A program made the translations under genes and the position numbers. Shown here in pieces: positions 34,709 through 46,782 of a stretch of DNA of 64,000 nucleotides. How positions within the stretch are numbered: position 1 is the stretch's first letter; each line of letters opens with the position of its first letter. Under the pieces are notes generated by a model. That model did not search any database and was not told the origin of the DNA. It saw only the letters and a list, made by a program, of their open reading frames with translations. This DNA comes from Raphanus sativus (taxonomy: Eukaryota; Streptophyta; Magnoliopsida; Brassicales; Brassicaceae): the NCBI RefSeq assembly GCF_000801105.2, contig NC_079512.1, positions 1,240,263 through 1,304,262 on the forward strand, read 5' to 3'.

Positions 34709-35800
34709 AACCTACTGAAGAGGTAAATTTTCTTTGTAGGATGTTAATCGGATCATTGATTGGAAGAACTGGACATTCATTGAGAAACCATCCACCACTG
34801 GGAGTCTGGGAGTCCTGGTACCAACCAATGAAATCCGACTCTCATACACACCGGCTCAAGGAATTTGATCTAAATGAACTGCCGGCTCTTTCACATCCTG
34901 ACGTGTGCATCATCGATGATGAGGAGCCTGAACAATGCGCTAGCCAGTCAGGTGGTATAGCAGCAGCATCTCCGGTAGTCTTAATATCATATCAGGAGGC
35001 AGCAGACAAAGCACAAGTGGTGGTGAGCTAAAAACTTTTTTCCTTTGGTATCTGTTTTTTTTTGTTTCTTGGAAGCATTCATGACACAAGGGTCATTTCC
35101 TGCACTCTTTATTAGGATTGTGAAGCTCACGAAGCTGTTAACTTGTCTAATCGTGTTGGTGGTGCAACAGACATTTCTCATGAGCTGCAAAGCATATCAT
35201 CTCAAGAAAGGTAGGATTTTTTTTCGTTGTCTGTTCTCACTAGCAAAACACATGTTTGATCTCCAGTTTTAATGTATGCAATAATGATTTTCAGTGGCCA
35301 GCCTCGTAATAGCTTATGGGTCGATAAGTACCAGCCAAGAAGTGCCTCGGAGGTTAGAAATTTTGAAAATACCGCCTTCATACTGAAATATGCATGTCTA
35401 CATCTCCTGAGATAACATGCATAGTTTCTTACCTTGAGTTCTTGCAGGTATGTGGTAATACTGAATCTGTAAAACTAATGAATGAATGGCTGGGGCAATG
35501 GCATGAGAGAGGCTTTCAGCCAAGCAAATATTTTTTGAATAGAGTGATGAGGAGAAATCGCAAGATGCTGATTACAACTGTTCTAAAAGTGATTCTAACT
35601 CGGAAAACATTGGTGCTGAAGACCGCCTGAAAAACGTTCTGTTGATCGTTGGTCCAGTTGGGGTGTGTGATAAGTTATTCTGCCACGAACTTTCAGTTTT
35701 TGTTTTCAATCTACATTGCTTTCTGCGTTTCATGCGTGGGACTCTTATGTTAGTGATTTTGATTTGCAGAGTGGGAAATCTGCAGCTGTTCATGCATGTG

Positions 35801-36393
35801 AATAATTCTATGAGAGTTTAATTCTATATATGGATGTGAATAATTGTAATCGTTTTTGGTGTATGCTTTTTTCAAATAAAAAATTACTATTTGAATAGGA
35901 AAGTTTATTATTTATAAAGAACATTTAAACTAATTATTTTAAACTTTTTTTTGTTTAGGATTTGAAAAAAAGAAAGCTACTGTTAAATACTCTTTAAAAA
36001 AAAATATTTTGCTTATGATTTTTAAATTATGATATGATTTTACATTTTTTTGTTTATGATTTGAAAAAGGAAATATATAGTTAAAAAGTCTTTAAATTTT
36101 TTCTTTTGTTTAAAATGTTTCAAAAAGATAGTTAATATCAAATGATTATATTTTTTTATTATTTTAGAAAGGAAAACTTAGTATTAGATACACCATTTCT
36201 TATTTAGTATTTTGTTACATAAAGCTTGACAATTAAATGTGGCATGTATTAAATATATTAATAATTAATAAAATAAATATAATAAGATAATAAAAATAAT
36301 TATTTAATACTAACTTTCCTTTTTCTAAAATATTAAACAAGATAATTGTAAAAAGTTACTCATAGTTATGTTATCTTATCGTTTGCAATACAG
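35801..36393. mobile_element. Helitron-related AT-rich fragment
   Basis: Repeated words such as GGAAA(A)TTACTATTAAAT and ACATAAAGCTTGACAATTAAATGTGGCATGT resemble the 5' body of the Helitron at 24357. No termini are seen. It lies between the pseudocopy breakpoint and the beta-galactosidase fragment. Confidence 0.5.
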
Positions 36394-36933
36394 GTTTCAA
36401 CAACCTGAACGAGCTGAATCAATTCTTAAAGTCAACCACATTGGACATGTTCTACACGCATTTGTCAATGGGAAGTTCATAGGTATGCTTTGTATCTCAG
36501 ACTCCAACTCAGGGGTAAAGGTTACTGTAATAGCAATCATCATTGCCATTTTATTGAAATGCTTCTATATTTGAGTTCGTTTTAGGTTCTAAGCACGGAG
36601 CTTTCAAAGCGCGCAGAGATTTTTGCTGGAGAAAAATATGTCACTGATTAATGGCACAAATAACATCGCATTACTTACATAATGGTAATATGATTACCGG
36701 TGAGTCCCAGTCTTTTCTTAAGAACTTTGCTCCAAACAGAGTACTTCTCAGGAGTATCTTTAGCAAGTATCAAAAGAACATCTTGAGTTCATTATTTTCT
36801 GAAGTCGTTTCTCTTGGGAACACAGAATTCAGGAGCACATCTAGAGAGGAGAGTTGGTGGATCGCGGAGTGTAAAGATCTGGAATGGTAAACAATCACTG
36901 GACTTCAACAAATATGCCTGGGGATATCAGGTG
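36394..36933 (+). pseudogene. beta-galactosidase (BGAL16-like) exon fragments
   Basis: The first exon (36394-36482, acceptor TACAG, donor AG|GTATGC) encodes [16 protein letters not shown], a hallmark of plant GH35 beta-galactosidases. Further pieces are LEKNMSLINGTNNIALL (about 36629-36680) and [25 protein letters not shown] (to about 36931), with frame changes between them. No catalytic domain is present. It resembles At1g77410 (from memory), so it is a broken partial copy, perhaps carried by a Helitron. Confidence 0.8.
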
Positions 36934-37022
36934 GCCGCAGTCTGGGTGAAAACGTCCTCTTAGCCGCTGAGTTGATCAGACATTATGAGTCTCCGAGCTG
37001 CGGCAAGAAGCAGCATGCTTAA
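36930..37022 (+). pseudogene. LINE reverse-transcriptase fragment
   Basis: The frame [22 protein letters not shown] matches the F.xGRxxxENVLLAxELIxxY region of plant non-LTR retrotransposon RT, then stops. It is fused directly to the beta-galactosidase fragment. Only about 30 codons remain. Confidence 0.55.
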
Positions 37023-37578
37023 GCTCGATATCTTTGGCTGGCTTTCTTTGTGTTTTCATATATGATGAGGAAAAACTGAATTCGTATCTAGTGACTTTTG
37101 TCTATTAATTTAACTATTATGAATGCGTGACTTTTTGTCTATTAGTTATTATGAATGCTTAATTTGCTACGATCATGCTAGCTTATATAAAACAAACGTC
37201 AGAGTTCGACCAATTAATTACATTAGTTCAATAGTCACAAGAATCATCACTGTATTTCCAGCCATCGATAGGCAGCATTGGATGCTTCGAAATGAAAAAC
37301 AAACTTGCCCTTGGTGTGTGACTAACAAACAGAGAGCTGCGCAGAGTGAAAAGAAGTCCAAGCCAATATTGGCAAGTTCATTATTACAAACACACTTTCA
37401 AACCAATCAGAGTCGTTACACTCCGTAAATACTTAGCATACACCAGAAACTGAAAATAAAATACTGAGCAAGCCAACACCATAAAACTATATATTACATG
37501 CAATAAAATCATTAAAGTAAGCACATATCCGCATCATTTATTCAGTTCGCCCGTCACTTGTTTTCGTAGATTCCAAAT
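37023..37578. other. downstream flank of the O-methyltransferase gene
   Basis: No gene is supported. About 70 bp at 37135-37205 (TTATGAATGCTTAATTTGCTACGATCATG...) recur in inverted orientation at about 56690-56760, so this is part of a dispersed repeat. Confidence 0.45.
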
Positions 37579-40500
37579 CTATTTGTGAAATTCGATAACA
37601 GAATATGAATGGACACCACAAACAACTTCACATCGACGAAAACCTGAACCAAATGCTAAATTCTCCAACTGTGAAAATGATCTTTCTTTAGCACCATCGT
37701 ATAGTGCTAGCACCAGCATGTCCATACCAAACATATAGTTAGAGGAAAAGTCACCACTCTTTGGTTCTTCTGGTGTAATCAAATCTACAATGATCATTTT
37801 TCCATTTTTGGGTAGACTCTTCCAACAATTTTTAAGAAGCTTTAAACAATGTTCGTCCGTCCAATCATGTAGTATCCACTATCAACAAATTAACCACATT
37901 ATTTTAGAAATAATGGACTTCAACAAAACCCCCAAAATATCAAATTTAATGTTCGTTCATGTATATCTTCTTATATATAATAAAGTTGGCTTTTTTTTCT
38001 CCTCGGGGTTTAAATGCCATGTGGCACACTCTTTTTAATAATTTTTTTTAATTTATATTTAATAGGTTTTAATGTTAATTATGAAAGACACATTGGATTT
38101 TTAAAATTTTCCTCATAAGAACCCAAGCATTTATAACAGTGTTTTGAATCCGAACCAGAGCTACTGTTGAATCGGTAAATTCTCCGACCCAATATAAATC
38201 GGATTTAAGTTTTGTGAAAAAGCTAAAATTTAAAACCAAAATAAAACCTCCAAAAACTCACAGAAACCTAAAACCCGATACCGGTTGCACCACTGGTTGA
38301 ACCAATATATAATTTTTTTTTAGTTTTAGTTATATTTTAAATTCTGTTTTATATTCTTAATGTTAATTATGAAAGACACATTGGATTTTTAAAATTTTCC
38401 TCATAAGAACCCAAGCATTTATAACAGTGTTTTGAATCTGAACCAGAGCTACTGTTGAATCGGTAAATTCTCCGACCCAATAAAAATCGGATTTAAGTTT
38501 TGTGAAAAAGCTAAAATTTAAAACCCAAAATAAAACCTCCAAAAACTCACAGAAACCTAAAACCCGATACCGGTTGCACCACTCGTTGAACCAATATATA
38601 ATTTTTTTTTTAGTTTTAGTTATATTTTAAATTCTGTTTTATATTCTAAATTTCCAATTATCTTTATAATAAAGTTGAGTTTTTTTCCTCCCTAGGAGAA
38701 AACCCAATGTCATTTGAAACACTTTTTAATAATTAAAATATTTTCTTAAATTATATTTAATAGGTTTTAATGTTAATTATGAAAGACATTGGGTTTTTAA
38801 ACTTTTCCTCATAAAAGCCCAAGCGTTTATAACAGTGTTTTGAACCCGAACCGGAACCACTATTGAACCGGTAAACTCCACGATCCAATATAAATCTTGT
38901 TTGAGTTTTGTGAAAAAAACCCAAAATTTAAAATCCCAATTTAAAACCTCAAAAACTCACTAAAACCCAAAATTCAATACCGGTTACACCACTGGTTGAA
39001 TCAATAGATAATTTTTATTTTTTTAGTTTTTAGTTATGTTTTAAATTATGTTTTATATTATAAATTTCCAATTATAAAGTTAGATTTTTTTCCAGTTTTA
39101 TTACCGTCTTCCTATTTTTCTACACTACAATTTACGTTTACAAGGAAGGTGAGTAAGCGTGATCGTGCTCGACCCGCACATCCGTAAAACAAACTCAAAG
39201 ACGATCAAACTTATTATTCCTCTACATTACAATTTACGTTTGCAAGAAAATGAGTAAGTTATTTTTTATTTAACTTAGTTTATAACAAGTCATTACATTT
39301 TTAATTTACAGATCAAAAAGAATAAGATCATATGATCATGTCGATTACAAAACATGTTTTGAATTGTTGAAGAACAAGAACATGGCGAGCTGTTGGTAAG
39401 TTTTAAAATTTAAAGAAAATAAAAATTAGTTGATGTGATTTAGTGTTAATTTATTTTTGTTATTGACAATTTACTAATATGATGTTTTAATTTTGGTTTA
39501 TTTTGCATTGGAAGTTTAATTTATTATTCACATTCGACATAAATATTTGTGAATTGTATGTCTTGATTTTTTTAGATGTCATAACTCTTATATTACAAAC
39601 TTTTTAAATAGTCTAGACTATTTCTTAATATTTTGTATGTCAAATGAAGTTAAAAATATAGAAACCAAGGTTAAGTATTTTCTAAATGTTTTAAGCATAA
39701 AATAGATAAATATCCAAACTATTATTTTATGTTTAGAAAACATTTCAAAATATTAACTATTATATAAAATTTTCATAGCTAATATATTATTATATAATAA
39801 AATTAATTCATTGTTAACATGCGGTTCATCAACGGTTGGTCCAATAACTCATTGATCCGGTCAATTCAGCGACCTGGTCAATCGTCAGATTCAGTGTCTA
39901 GGTTGGGTTTCAAAATCACGGTTTATAGGTTTTCTTTATATTTGATTTGACTATAGAGAATAGAGCCTCTATGATTCTCCATAGTCAACGATCTGTATCA
40001 CTTTCATAAATTCGACCCACATGATCCGTATGACCAAAAATCTTAAACCCGCATCCATCCCGCCAAAACCGTCTTACTCGCGGGTAATAATAATTATATT
40101 AAAAACTAACTATTTTAATTATATATTAATATTTTAATTATATATTAATATTTTAATTATATATTAATTATTTTAATTATATATTAATTATTAAAAATAA
40201 TATTAAAATAATACGGATCGGCGGGTACCCGCGACTCATATTTGGCTGACCCGCACCCGCCCCGCTTAAACTAATCTTAACCCACACCCGCACTCGCAGT
40301 TCGAAAATTTTAAACCGATCGACCCGCACCCGCTCCACGGCGGGTCAGACGAGGCAGAGCCTCCGGGATTTGAATTAAATTCTCAGCTCCACTAACCACT
40401 ATCAAAAAGATCAGAAAATATCATTTTTATACATATTTCATTTCATATTTTTAGAATATTTTATTTACTAAGATCATATATAAATTATAAATTTATGTAA

Positions 40501-41599
40501 AAATACAACATATGAACCCGGCGCGTAGCGCCGGAATACCACTAGTATATATGTATACTTGCCTTCATAAAAATTGCATCTCCTTTGGGAACTTCTATAA
40601 ACATGTCTCCAGAGACATGCTCCACTCCTATAATTAGCAAAATTAAACAAAAATACATAAAAAGTTTTGAGAGGCTCATCATATAACCCTATCAAAAATA
40701 TTAAGTCGTTCTGTACCTGGATAAGATGGAGCATTGGTTAAAACCTGAGGTAAGTCAAAATTAATACCCTTGATATGAGGATACTTGGAAGTGACTAGAC
40801 CTAATGTAGTTCCACTTGATCCTCCAACATCTACCAAAGTGTTAACATCTTCAAATCCTTTGTAAACTTCTAGAACCTTCTTCAAAAACATGGTGGAATG
40901 TTCTGTCATGGTACGATCAAACACTTCAGCAAATTGTCCACCCGACTTCATGTATTCAAAAATTGGCATGCCGTGGGCAGAGCTGAATGCACCTCTTCCT
41001 TCTAGTATCATATCTTTAAGATTTGTCCTGTGAAAAAAAAAACCATTTATAATTGATTTGTATAGAATATTCGTTGTTTCGGTTTAATTAGGTTATTAAC
41101 TGGTCTAATACTCATTTACAGAACAAAGAAGTGCGTACCAAGTCTTGAAAATCACCTCACTCTGGAGCAACATAAACAGAGAAACAAAAGAACCAGAACC
41201 GTCACTATCTTTCAAAAAATACTTGCAAACCGGTTCGGTTGCATATACCCTCTCCATACCGTTTTCTTTACCTTCAACCATACGGCACTTCAAAATAGAG
41301 TGGCTGACGAGTAACCGCAGCATCCGGTCAAGCAACACTGGCGCCTCCGGGTTGGTGGGTTTTGTTGGGAGACCACGGGATATCTCATACGGTGAGAGCC
41401 ACGCGCCTTCGCCTGCTGCAGCGACTGTGTCGATGACACCAAGCTCCAAGGCGGCTTTGAGAACCATAGGGAAAGCCACGGTGTTGACAATACACTCCGC
41501 TTGCAAGCTCACCATTTTCTCATCGACTTTTTGCTCTTCTTTGGTTAAAACCGGTTTAGGGTAAGTGTGTAAGGAGGGCTCTTGAAGATGGTTTGACAT
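37579..41599 (-). CDS. COMT-type O-methyltransferase, 4 exons, Helitron in intron 3
   Basis: SAM-dependent class of plant caffeate/flavonoid O-methyltransferases, cytosolic. Exons 41599-41139, 41027-40717, 40627-40563 and 37878-37579 join in phase to 378 residues with no stop. Exon 1 is the dimerisation domain. Exon 2 holds the SAM motif [20 protein letters not shown] and [12 protein letters not shown]. Exons 3-4 give [27 protein letters not shown], containing the catalytic His of the HDW motif, and the usual end VIEFHK. Intron 3 needs a GC donor (AAG|GCAAGT, 40562-40561) and is 2.68 kb because a Helitron fills it. Without the Helitron it would be about 104 bp. A TATAAAATGG box lies at 41676-41685. 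The natural substrate cannot be told from sequence. The nearest relatives are At1g77520/At1g77530 from memory. Confidence 0.9.
38069..39065 (+). repeat. tandem/near-tandem 288-bp repeat in the Helitron
   Basis: Copies start at 38069, 38357 and 38767 (TTAATGTTAATTATGAAAGAC...ACCGGTTGCACCACTGGTTGAAC). The first two abut with a period of 288 bp. Before copy 3, at 38661, the Helitron-like 5' start TCTTTATAATAAAGTTGAG recurs with about 100 bp of 5' sequence, so a whole 5'-end-plus-unit block was duplicated. Confidence 0.85.
40112..40192 (+). repeat. AT minisatellite
   Basis: Four near-identical units of TTTTAATTATATATTAATA (about 18-20 bp each). Confidence 0.8.
40561..40562 (-). other. GC splice donor of O-methyltransferase intron 3
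   Basis: The minus strand reads ATGAAG|GCAAGTATAC. Using the GT four bases on would shift the frame before the conserved WILHDW exon. The Helitron terminus lies 16 bp downstream of the donor. Confidence 0.82.
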
Positions 41600-41675
41600 T
41601 ATTTTTTGGTGGTTATAAGATTGATAGAAGAGTTTGTTTGAGAATGTGGTTGTAATTAACGTTCATGCTTACTGC

Positions 41676-41685
41676 CATTTTATAG
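41676..41685 (-). promoter_or_regulatory. TATA box of the O-methyltransferase gene
   Basis: Minus-strand CTATAAAATGG about 80 bp upstream of the ATG at 41599. Spacing fits a short leader. Confidence 0.55.
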
Positions 41686-41769
41686 GGGAACAAACAAAGG
41701 CCAAAGCCAATTCGAGTTTTGATTGGATGACCAACTGGCTCCACCCGACTCTATACGAGGTATGGCCAA

Positions 41770-43308
41770 TATATCAACGCATAATCTTAAAGGAACCATG
41801 GAGTGGAGTGTGGGCCATCACCAAAGACGAGAAGGGAATAGTAGCTAGTTCCTAAAACTAGGGGGAAATAAAAAAATCTTAAATGTTTAAAAATCATGAA
41901 AACTATTTTTTTTATAAAAAATAATAATAATAGTTTTCTAAAATATTATAAAACAATCAAAAGTTAATTATCTCCGGACGTGAGATCATACGGTGAGATT
42001 GTACGACGACGAACCTCATTCTCTTTCTGCGATACCACAAGATCAGAAGTATTTTCACCCATCGTGTTTTTGGAGTCGTCAAAGAGGTAAGAGATTCTTT
42101 GTAGCGGAAACGTAAGATTTCAAGATCGTTTCGAGTATGAAAATCCTTTTTGTAGTTAGATTCTCATAGTTCTGATACCATGTTAAGAATTCTCGATGTA
42201 GTGAATAGGTTTCTTGTTTATTAATGATATCGCTGCCTCTGTTATATACAAACTACAACAATATTAAGCGTAACCTAATTACAATAGTTTCTCGATATGG
42301 GCTAGGACCCAATAATTTTATTTATTTTTTGTTGGAGATTCTCGAGACGATAACATCTATACATAGTTGCATACTCATTTGGCTTTTGTTGTTTTTAGAA
42401 CACTACATATATACTCATTTGTTTAAGAATGAAATGACAAGCTTTGATGTTAATGGAACCATAGAGTGGAGTGTCGACCATCACCAAAAAGGAGAAGGGA
42501 ATTAAGAGAAAATTAAAATCTTAAAATTCTATAAATTTTGAGAACTAATCCATTTTTTGTTACAGAAAAGAAATCCATTTTTATTTTTATTTTTAATTAC
42601 TTTTAAAGTTACGTAATTTATATACATTATAGAATTCAACCAAAGATGATCTCCAAATTCCAACCGGAGGGCTAATAATGGAGAATAGAATTGAATGACT
42701 ATATATATTTAGTCCCATTTGAAACTTTTAATATTTTCTAATCATTTAAAGAAACGAAAAAATGATGACGACACACAAGACTGTATGTAAAATGGGTGGT
42801 GAATCGTGATCATACAATAGTTTTCTAATTATTCACGTACTAGCTGGTCCACGATAAACACGTGAATCACGATACCACTTTAAGCTATAAAGGAACTTGA
42901 ATGACTGAAAGTTTGAAACACGTACTTCATTGATTTTAGAAGATGTGGTGTGAACTTTATAATTATAGAGTGTTGTCAGTTGACAGCCGTCAGTACGCAT
43001 CTCAGCAGTGTCATACAAAATCTTGTGGGATTAGTTGTCTTTTAGTAAAGTGGAAATAAGCTGAAAAAATAGTTTTCTACAAAGTAAAAACATAAGAAAA
43101 GGATGTAAAATATATCAACACATAATCTTAAAGGAACCATGGAGTGGAGTGTGGGCCATCGCCAAAGACGAGAAGGGAATAGTAGCTTGTTCCTAAAAAT
43201 AGGGGGAAATAAAAAAATCTTAAATGTTTAAAAATCTTGAAAACTACTTTTTGACAAAAAAATAATAATAATAGTTTTCTAAAATATTATAAAACAATCA
43301 AAAGTTAA
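41770..43308. repeat. duplicated block upstream of the O-methyltransferase gene
   Basis: About 195 bp at 41770-41966 (ATATATCAACGCATAATCTTAAAGG...CAATCAAAAGTTAA) recur at 43113-43307 with few differences. A third, more diverged copy of the GGAACCATRGAGTGGAGTG part is at about 42455-42545. The promoter region has therefore been duplicated locally. Confidence 0.85.
42181..42400 (-). mobile_element. LTR retrotransposon end fragment (Copia-like)
   Basis: The minus strand contains CTTAACATGGTATCAGAACT near 42162-42190, an LTR end followed by a primer-binding site complementary to initiator tRNA-Met (TGGTATCAGA). The LTR would extend right from 42181; its other end (perhaps CA near 42375) is uncertain and no internal gene is seen. 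Confidence 0.55.
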
Positions 43309-45205
43309 ATCATGTTTTAAAATTTGGGAAAATTGTGTGTTTTGGACAAAAAACAACAATTATGTCATATTAGTCTAATTTCTCTTTTGTACCATTTTTT
43401 CTTCAAATACCTTTTACTATTTTTTAAAATAAATCAAATAAATAGTTTTACAAACTATTTTTTTTTAAAAAAATAGTAAATACTGATGAAATATCTATAT
43501 CAACTTATTGATATATTTTTTTCAGTTCAAAAAATGTTTGAATCATAATTTCATATTTTGTTCTAAAAGTAGAATTGATATTCTACATAGTAGAAAATGT
43601 AATATATTTTTCTCATTGAATTCACTATGTTTAGAATACGTATTTAACGTAAATAATAGTAATCTAAAAATATTTGGAAAACACATTCTACGCTTAACCT
43701 ATAATTTTAAAATCTGTAAAAATCGAAATCTACACATTACTATAAATCTAAAACCTGTAGAAATCAGAATCTACATCTCTATAATATTATTTGAAAAGTC
43801 AGTTTCCTTTGTGTCGCACTCACGTTAATTCTCATGATTGTTGATTATACTGATACCCTTAATGAATTAAAATATTATATTTAAATACTATTATTGAATT
43901 TTTATTTAGTTTTTTTTTATAGAAATTTTCAATAACATATACAATAAAAAGGAGACATTTATAAAATTTAAGAAACAACTTTAAAAACGAAAATTTATGT
44001 ATATATATCATATGATTTCATTAAAAATGAAAGTTCACAAAATAGTGATATTCCATTTAAAAAATATTTTAAGTAACATAAAATATACTTCGAGGTAATA
44101 AAATATTTATTTATATCTAAATTTTTTAGATGATAAATATAGATTTGTATATAATGTGATTTCATAATTTTAAACAATAAAAAAATATTTTTCAAAGTAA
44201 TAGAAATATTTTTTATATATCTAACTATTTTCTTAGATGATTACATATAATAATTAAGTAACACAAGCTGATATATGTTTGATTGACTAAGAATAGTTTA
44301 TAATTAATTAGTATTATTGAAATGTTTTATTTATTTTCACATATTTATTTGACTATAATATATTTTAATTACAGCAAAATTTTTTTTAAAAAAATATTTT
44401 ATTTATATAATATGATTTCTAATACAATCATACAATTTTTGTAAACTGGTTATTTTTAGTAGATATTAAAAAATAAAAAAATAAAAATAACAATAAACAT
44501 TTTTCATATGTGTTCTTGAGCTTTCATAAATGTATCAGATACTTATGTATGTTATTGCTCTTTGTTTCATTTTCTAATTTTTTTTAAAAATGAAAAACAA
44601 ATATTATGAAATACATGCACATTTAAGATAATTAAAATTAATTTGATTTTACTTAATTATAATAAAAATAATTATAGTTCAATTTGAATTTGAAAATATA
44701 TGCAAATCATATATTTAACTACAGTAAGAACATATAATTTTATAATAATAATTTAATTTTGATAAATGTAGATTACATGATGACTCAAAACATATTTACA
44801 GATGAAAATAAAATATTAATGAACTGTTACAATTTAGTTATTTTGTAAATTTATATATGCATGATACTGTAGAGTATTATCATTATATTAATTTATGTAA
44901 TTTTTAATCATACACTTTAGTTTTTTTATTTCATTCTAAGCACAATATATTTTAAGTTATTCATAATCTTCCTCAAATGTATTTATATATCTAGGACACC
45001 AACCAACGTAAATGAAAATAAGAAAATTAATTATAATTTTAATATATTAAAATAAAAAGTAAAACAACAAAACTGACTAGATATAACATATCTAAATCAT
45101 ATGTCTAATTAAACTAATATAATTTTATTAACATAAATTATGCATACACATTATAAACTAATTTTAAATTAAAAATAGATAAAATTAATTATTAAAATTT
45201 TATAT
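43309..45205. other. very AT-rich DNA, probably body of the Helitron ending at 45234
   Basis: No gene is supported. Open frames at 43508-43828 and 43995-44195 are AT-rich noise. The 5' end of the element was not identified. Confidence 0.4.
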
Positions 45206-45234
45206 CCGTGCATGAGCACGGAAAAATCACCTAG
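45206..45234 (+). mobile_element. Helitron 3' terminus (plus strand)
   Basis: Hairpin CCGTGC-ATGA-GCACGG (45206-45221), then AAAAATCACCTAG|T. A different terminal sequence from the element at 40545, so a second family. Confidence 0.7.
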
Positions 45235-46782
45235 TATTACTATAAATCTAAAACTAATAGAATCGATTTCTAACATGTTTACTGTATTCTACCTATTTTA
45301 GAATACATGTTCTACGAATAAGGATAATATTAGAAGAAAATATTTGAGAATATTTTGTTTTCTTATTTATTAATAAAAATTGAATTTTAAAAAAAAGCAA
45401 ATTTTTTTTTAAAAAAAATCTTTAGTAAAAACAACTTAAAAAAATCTTAAAAAAAGAAATTAGTTTTTTGGGCTAAAAAGTTAATTGATTTTTTTTACTT
45501 TTTAGTAAAAAAAAATATTTTAATATTCAAAATTAGTTTTTAATTATAATTTCGAATTTTTAATTGAAATTTAAGAGTAGTATTGCCATTTAGAAAAAAA
45601 TTAGCCTAATAAAACATAAATGAGAGAGATTAGACTAAGAGAACATGGTTGTTGCTTTTTTGGACCAAAAAAAACATTTTTCCCTTAAATTTTTAGAAGT
45701 TTAACAATAGGAATGAGTTTATATTAGGACAAAACATGAGACAGGATAGGAGAGAGATGAGAAGCGAGATTAGAGGAAGATTGAGGTTGGTGGCGGGAAA
45801 GATTTAGAGAAGTTCATCTATGAAATTTGACTTGTTTCAGTTGTGTCCCCACCATATATAATATTCAAATTTTTAGTATCTATCTTGAAAAATTGCATCT
45901 TTTAGTATAAACCATGGAGACCTGAGGCTATTATGAAGAGTCTTAACAGAAAAAAAGAAATTTAGCTAAACACATCTTAAAACTGTTTATTTTATTTAGT
46001 TTTTGGTATATAACACAAGACTCTGATATATACATATATGTATGATATTCATAGGCTACAAAGATTCTCATATATTCAAGTGCTTTTCAATAGTTACAGC
46101 ACGCGGTCCTTCACGATTTAGACGTGAAAGGGTAAAATGAAATCAAACCAAAAAGAAACTTGTTGGGTAGTAAAATTTCAAAATTTGAAATGATCAATAA
46201 CTACTTTAACTTCCGTCTTGTCTGCAAAAGATTCCAACTTTGTTCTACAGAGGCATGGTGATGACATTTGTCACATAAAGGTCAAACCAAACGTCAAACG
46301 ACCACCATGGAATCAAACTTATTAGAATTGTGGGAAAGAGCACAAGTTTGTATTGCTTACCACGTCTAGTAGCTACATATACACTCATCTATGACGTCTG
46401 CAAGACTCTTAAGGTAATGAAAGTAGATTAACAGATTCTTATCATCATGAAAGATGACTTTATAATTGAGAAGAAAGCAACAAATCAGTAGAAACTTGAA
46501 AGCCGAGTATAATGGTCTTTCTTTTCGTTTTAGTTGGCCCGATGTATTCGCCTATTTTAGATTAATGGGCTTTCTTTTTTGTTCCTGATGGGCTTTTAAC
46601 ACATGGCTCAATTCATCTCACATCGAAACGGTGCCGTGCGTATCCTCTGCCTTTCAGTCTTTGTCCCTCGACGCTCTGTCGCCGGCAGGTTTCATTATCC
46701 TCCTGTGAACAAAACCATTGTTCTTGAAGACAAATTGAGAGGCCCACTTAGTAAAAGCCCACTTGCCTCTTTTACTTCACGA
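45235..46782. other. intergenic DNA ending in the original ATAD5-like promoter
   Basis: No gene is supported. At 46550-46760 there are several GGGCTT/GGCCCA words, including GGCCCACTTAGTAAAAGCCCACTTGCC (46741 on), which match the region upstream of the pseudocopy at 34537. These TGGGCY (Site II) words are typical of plant housekeeping promoters. Confidence 0.5.

Larger units (their letters stand above)
34537..35800 (+). pseudogene. truncated duplicate of the ATAD5/Elg1-like gene
   Basis: It matches the promoter-proximal region of the intact gene (GGCCCACTTA...AGCCCACTTGCCTCT, as at 46741) and then jumps to intron 3 and exons 4-8. Exon equivalents: 34740-35022, 35116-35210, 35295-35352, 35448-35662 and 35770-35800, homologous to 49914-51012. 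Exons 1-3 and everything after the Walker A region are missing. The exon 4 copy is 11 bp short and the exon 7 copy has 2 extra bp (TTGAATAGAGTGATG against TTGAGCAGTGATG), so the frame is broken twice. It sits beside LYM3, the expected ancestral position of this gene, so the functional copy appears to be the one displaced to 48.8 kb. Confidence 0.9.
37966..40545 (+). mobile_element. Helitron inside O-methyltransferase intron 3
   Basis: The 5' end reads A|TCTTCTTATATATAATAAAG. The 3' end has a perfect 7-bp hairpin CCGGCGC-GTA-GCGCCGG (40518-40534) and AATACCACTAG|T. These are full Helitron end signatures with A|T target and no duplication. It is 2580 bp and non-coding. Inside are duplicated 5'-end segments, a 288-bp tandem repeat, a short minisatellite and a CCCGC-rich nested element (about 40010-40370). 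Confidence 0.88.

Noticed and set aside
37123..37428. 101-codon frame downstream of the LINE fragment
   Set aside because: It overlaps a dispersed repeat also present at 56.7 kb, and there are no splice sites or domain.
42540..42600. AATCCATTTTT repeated around GTTACAGAAAAG
   Set aside because: The direct repeat is short and T-rich, so slippage is as likely as insertion.
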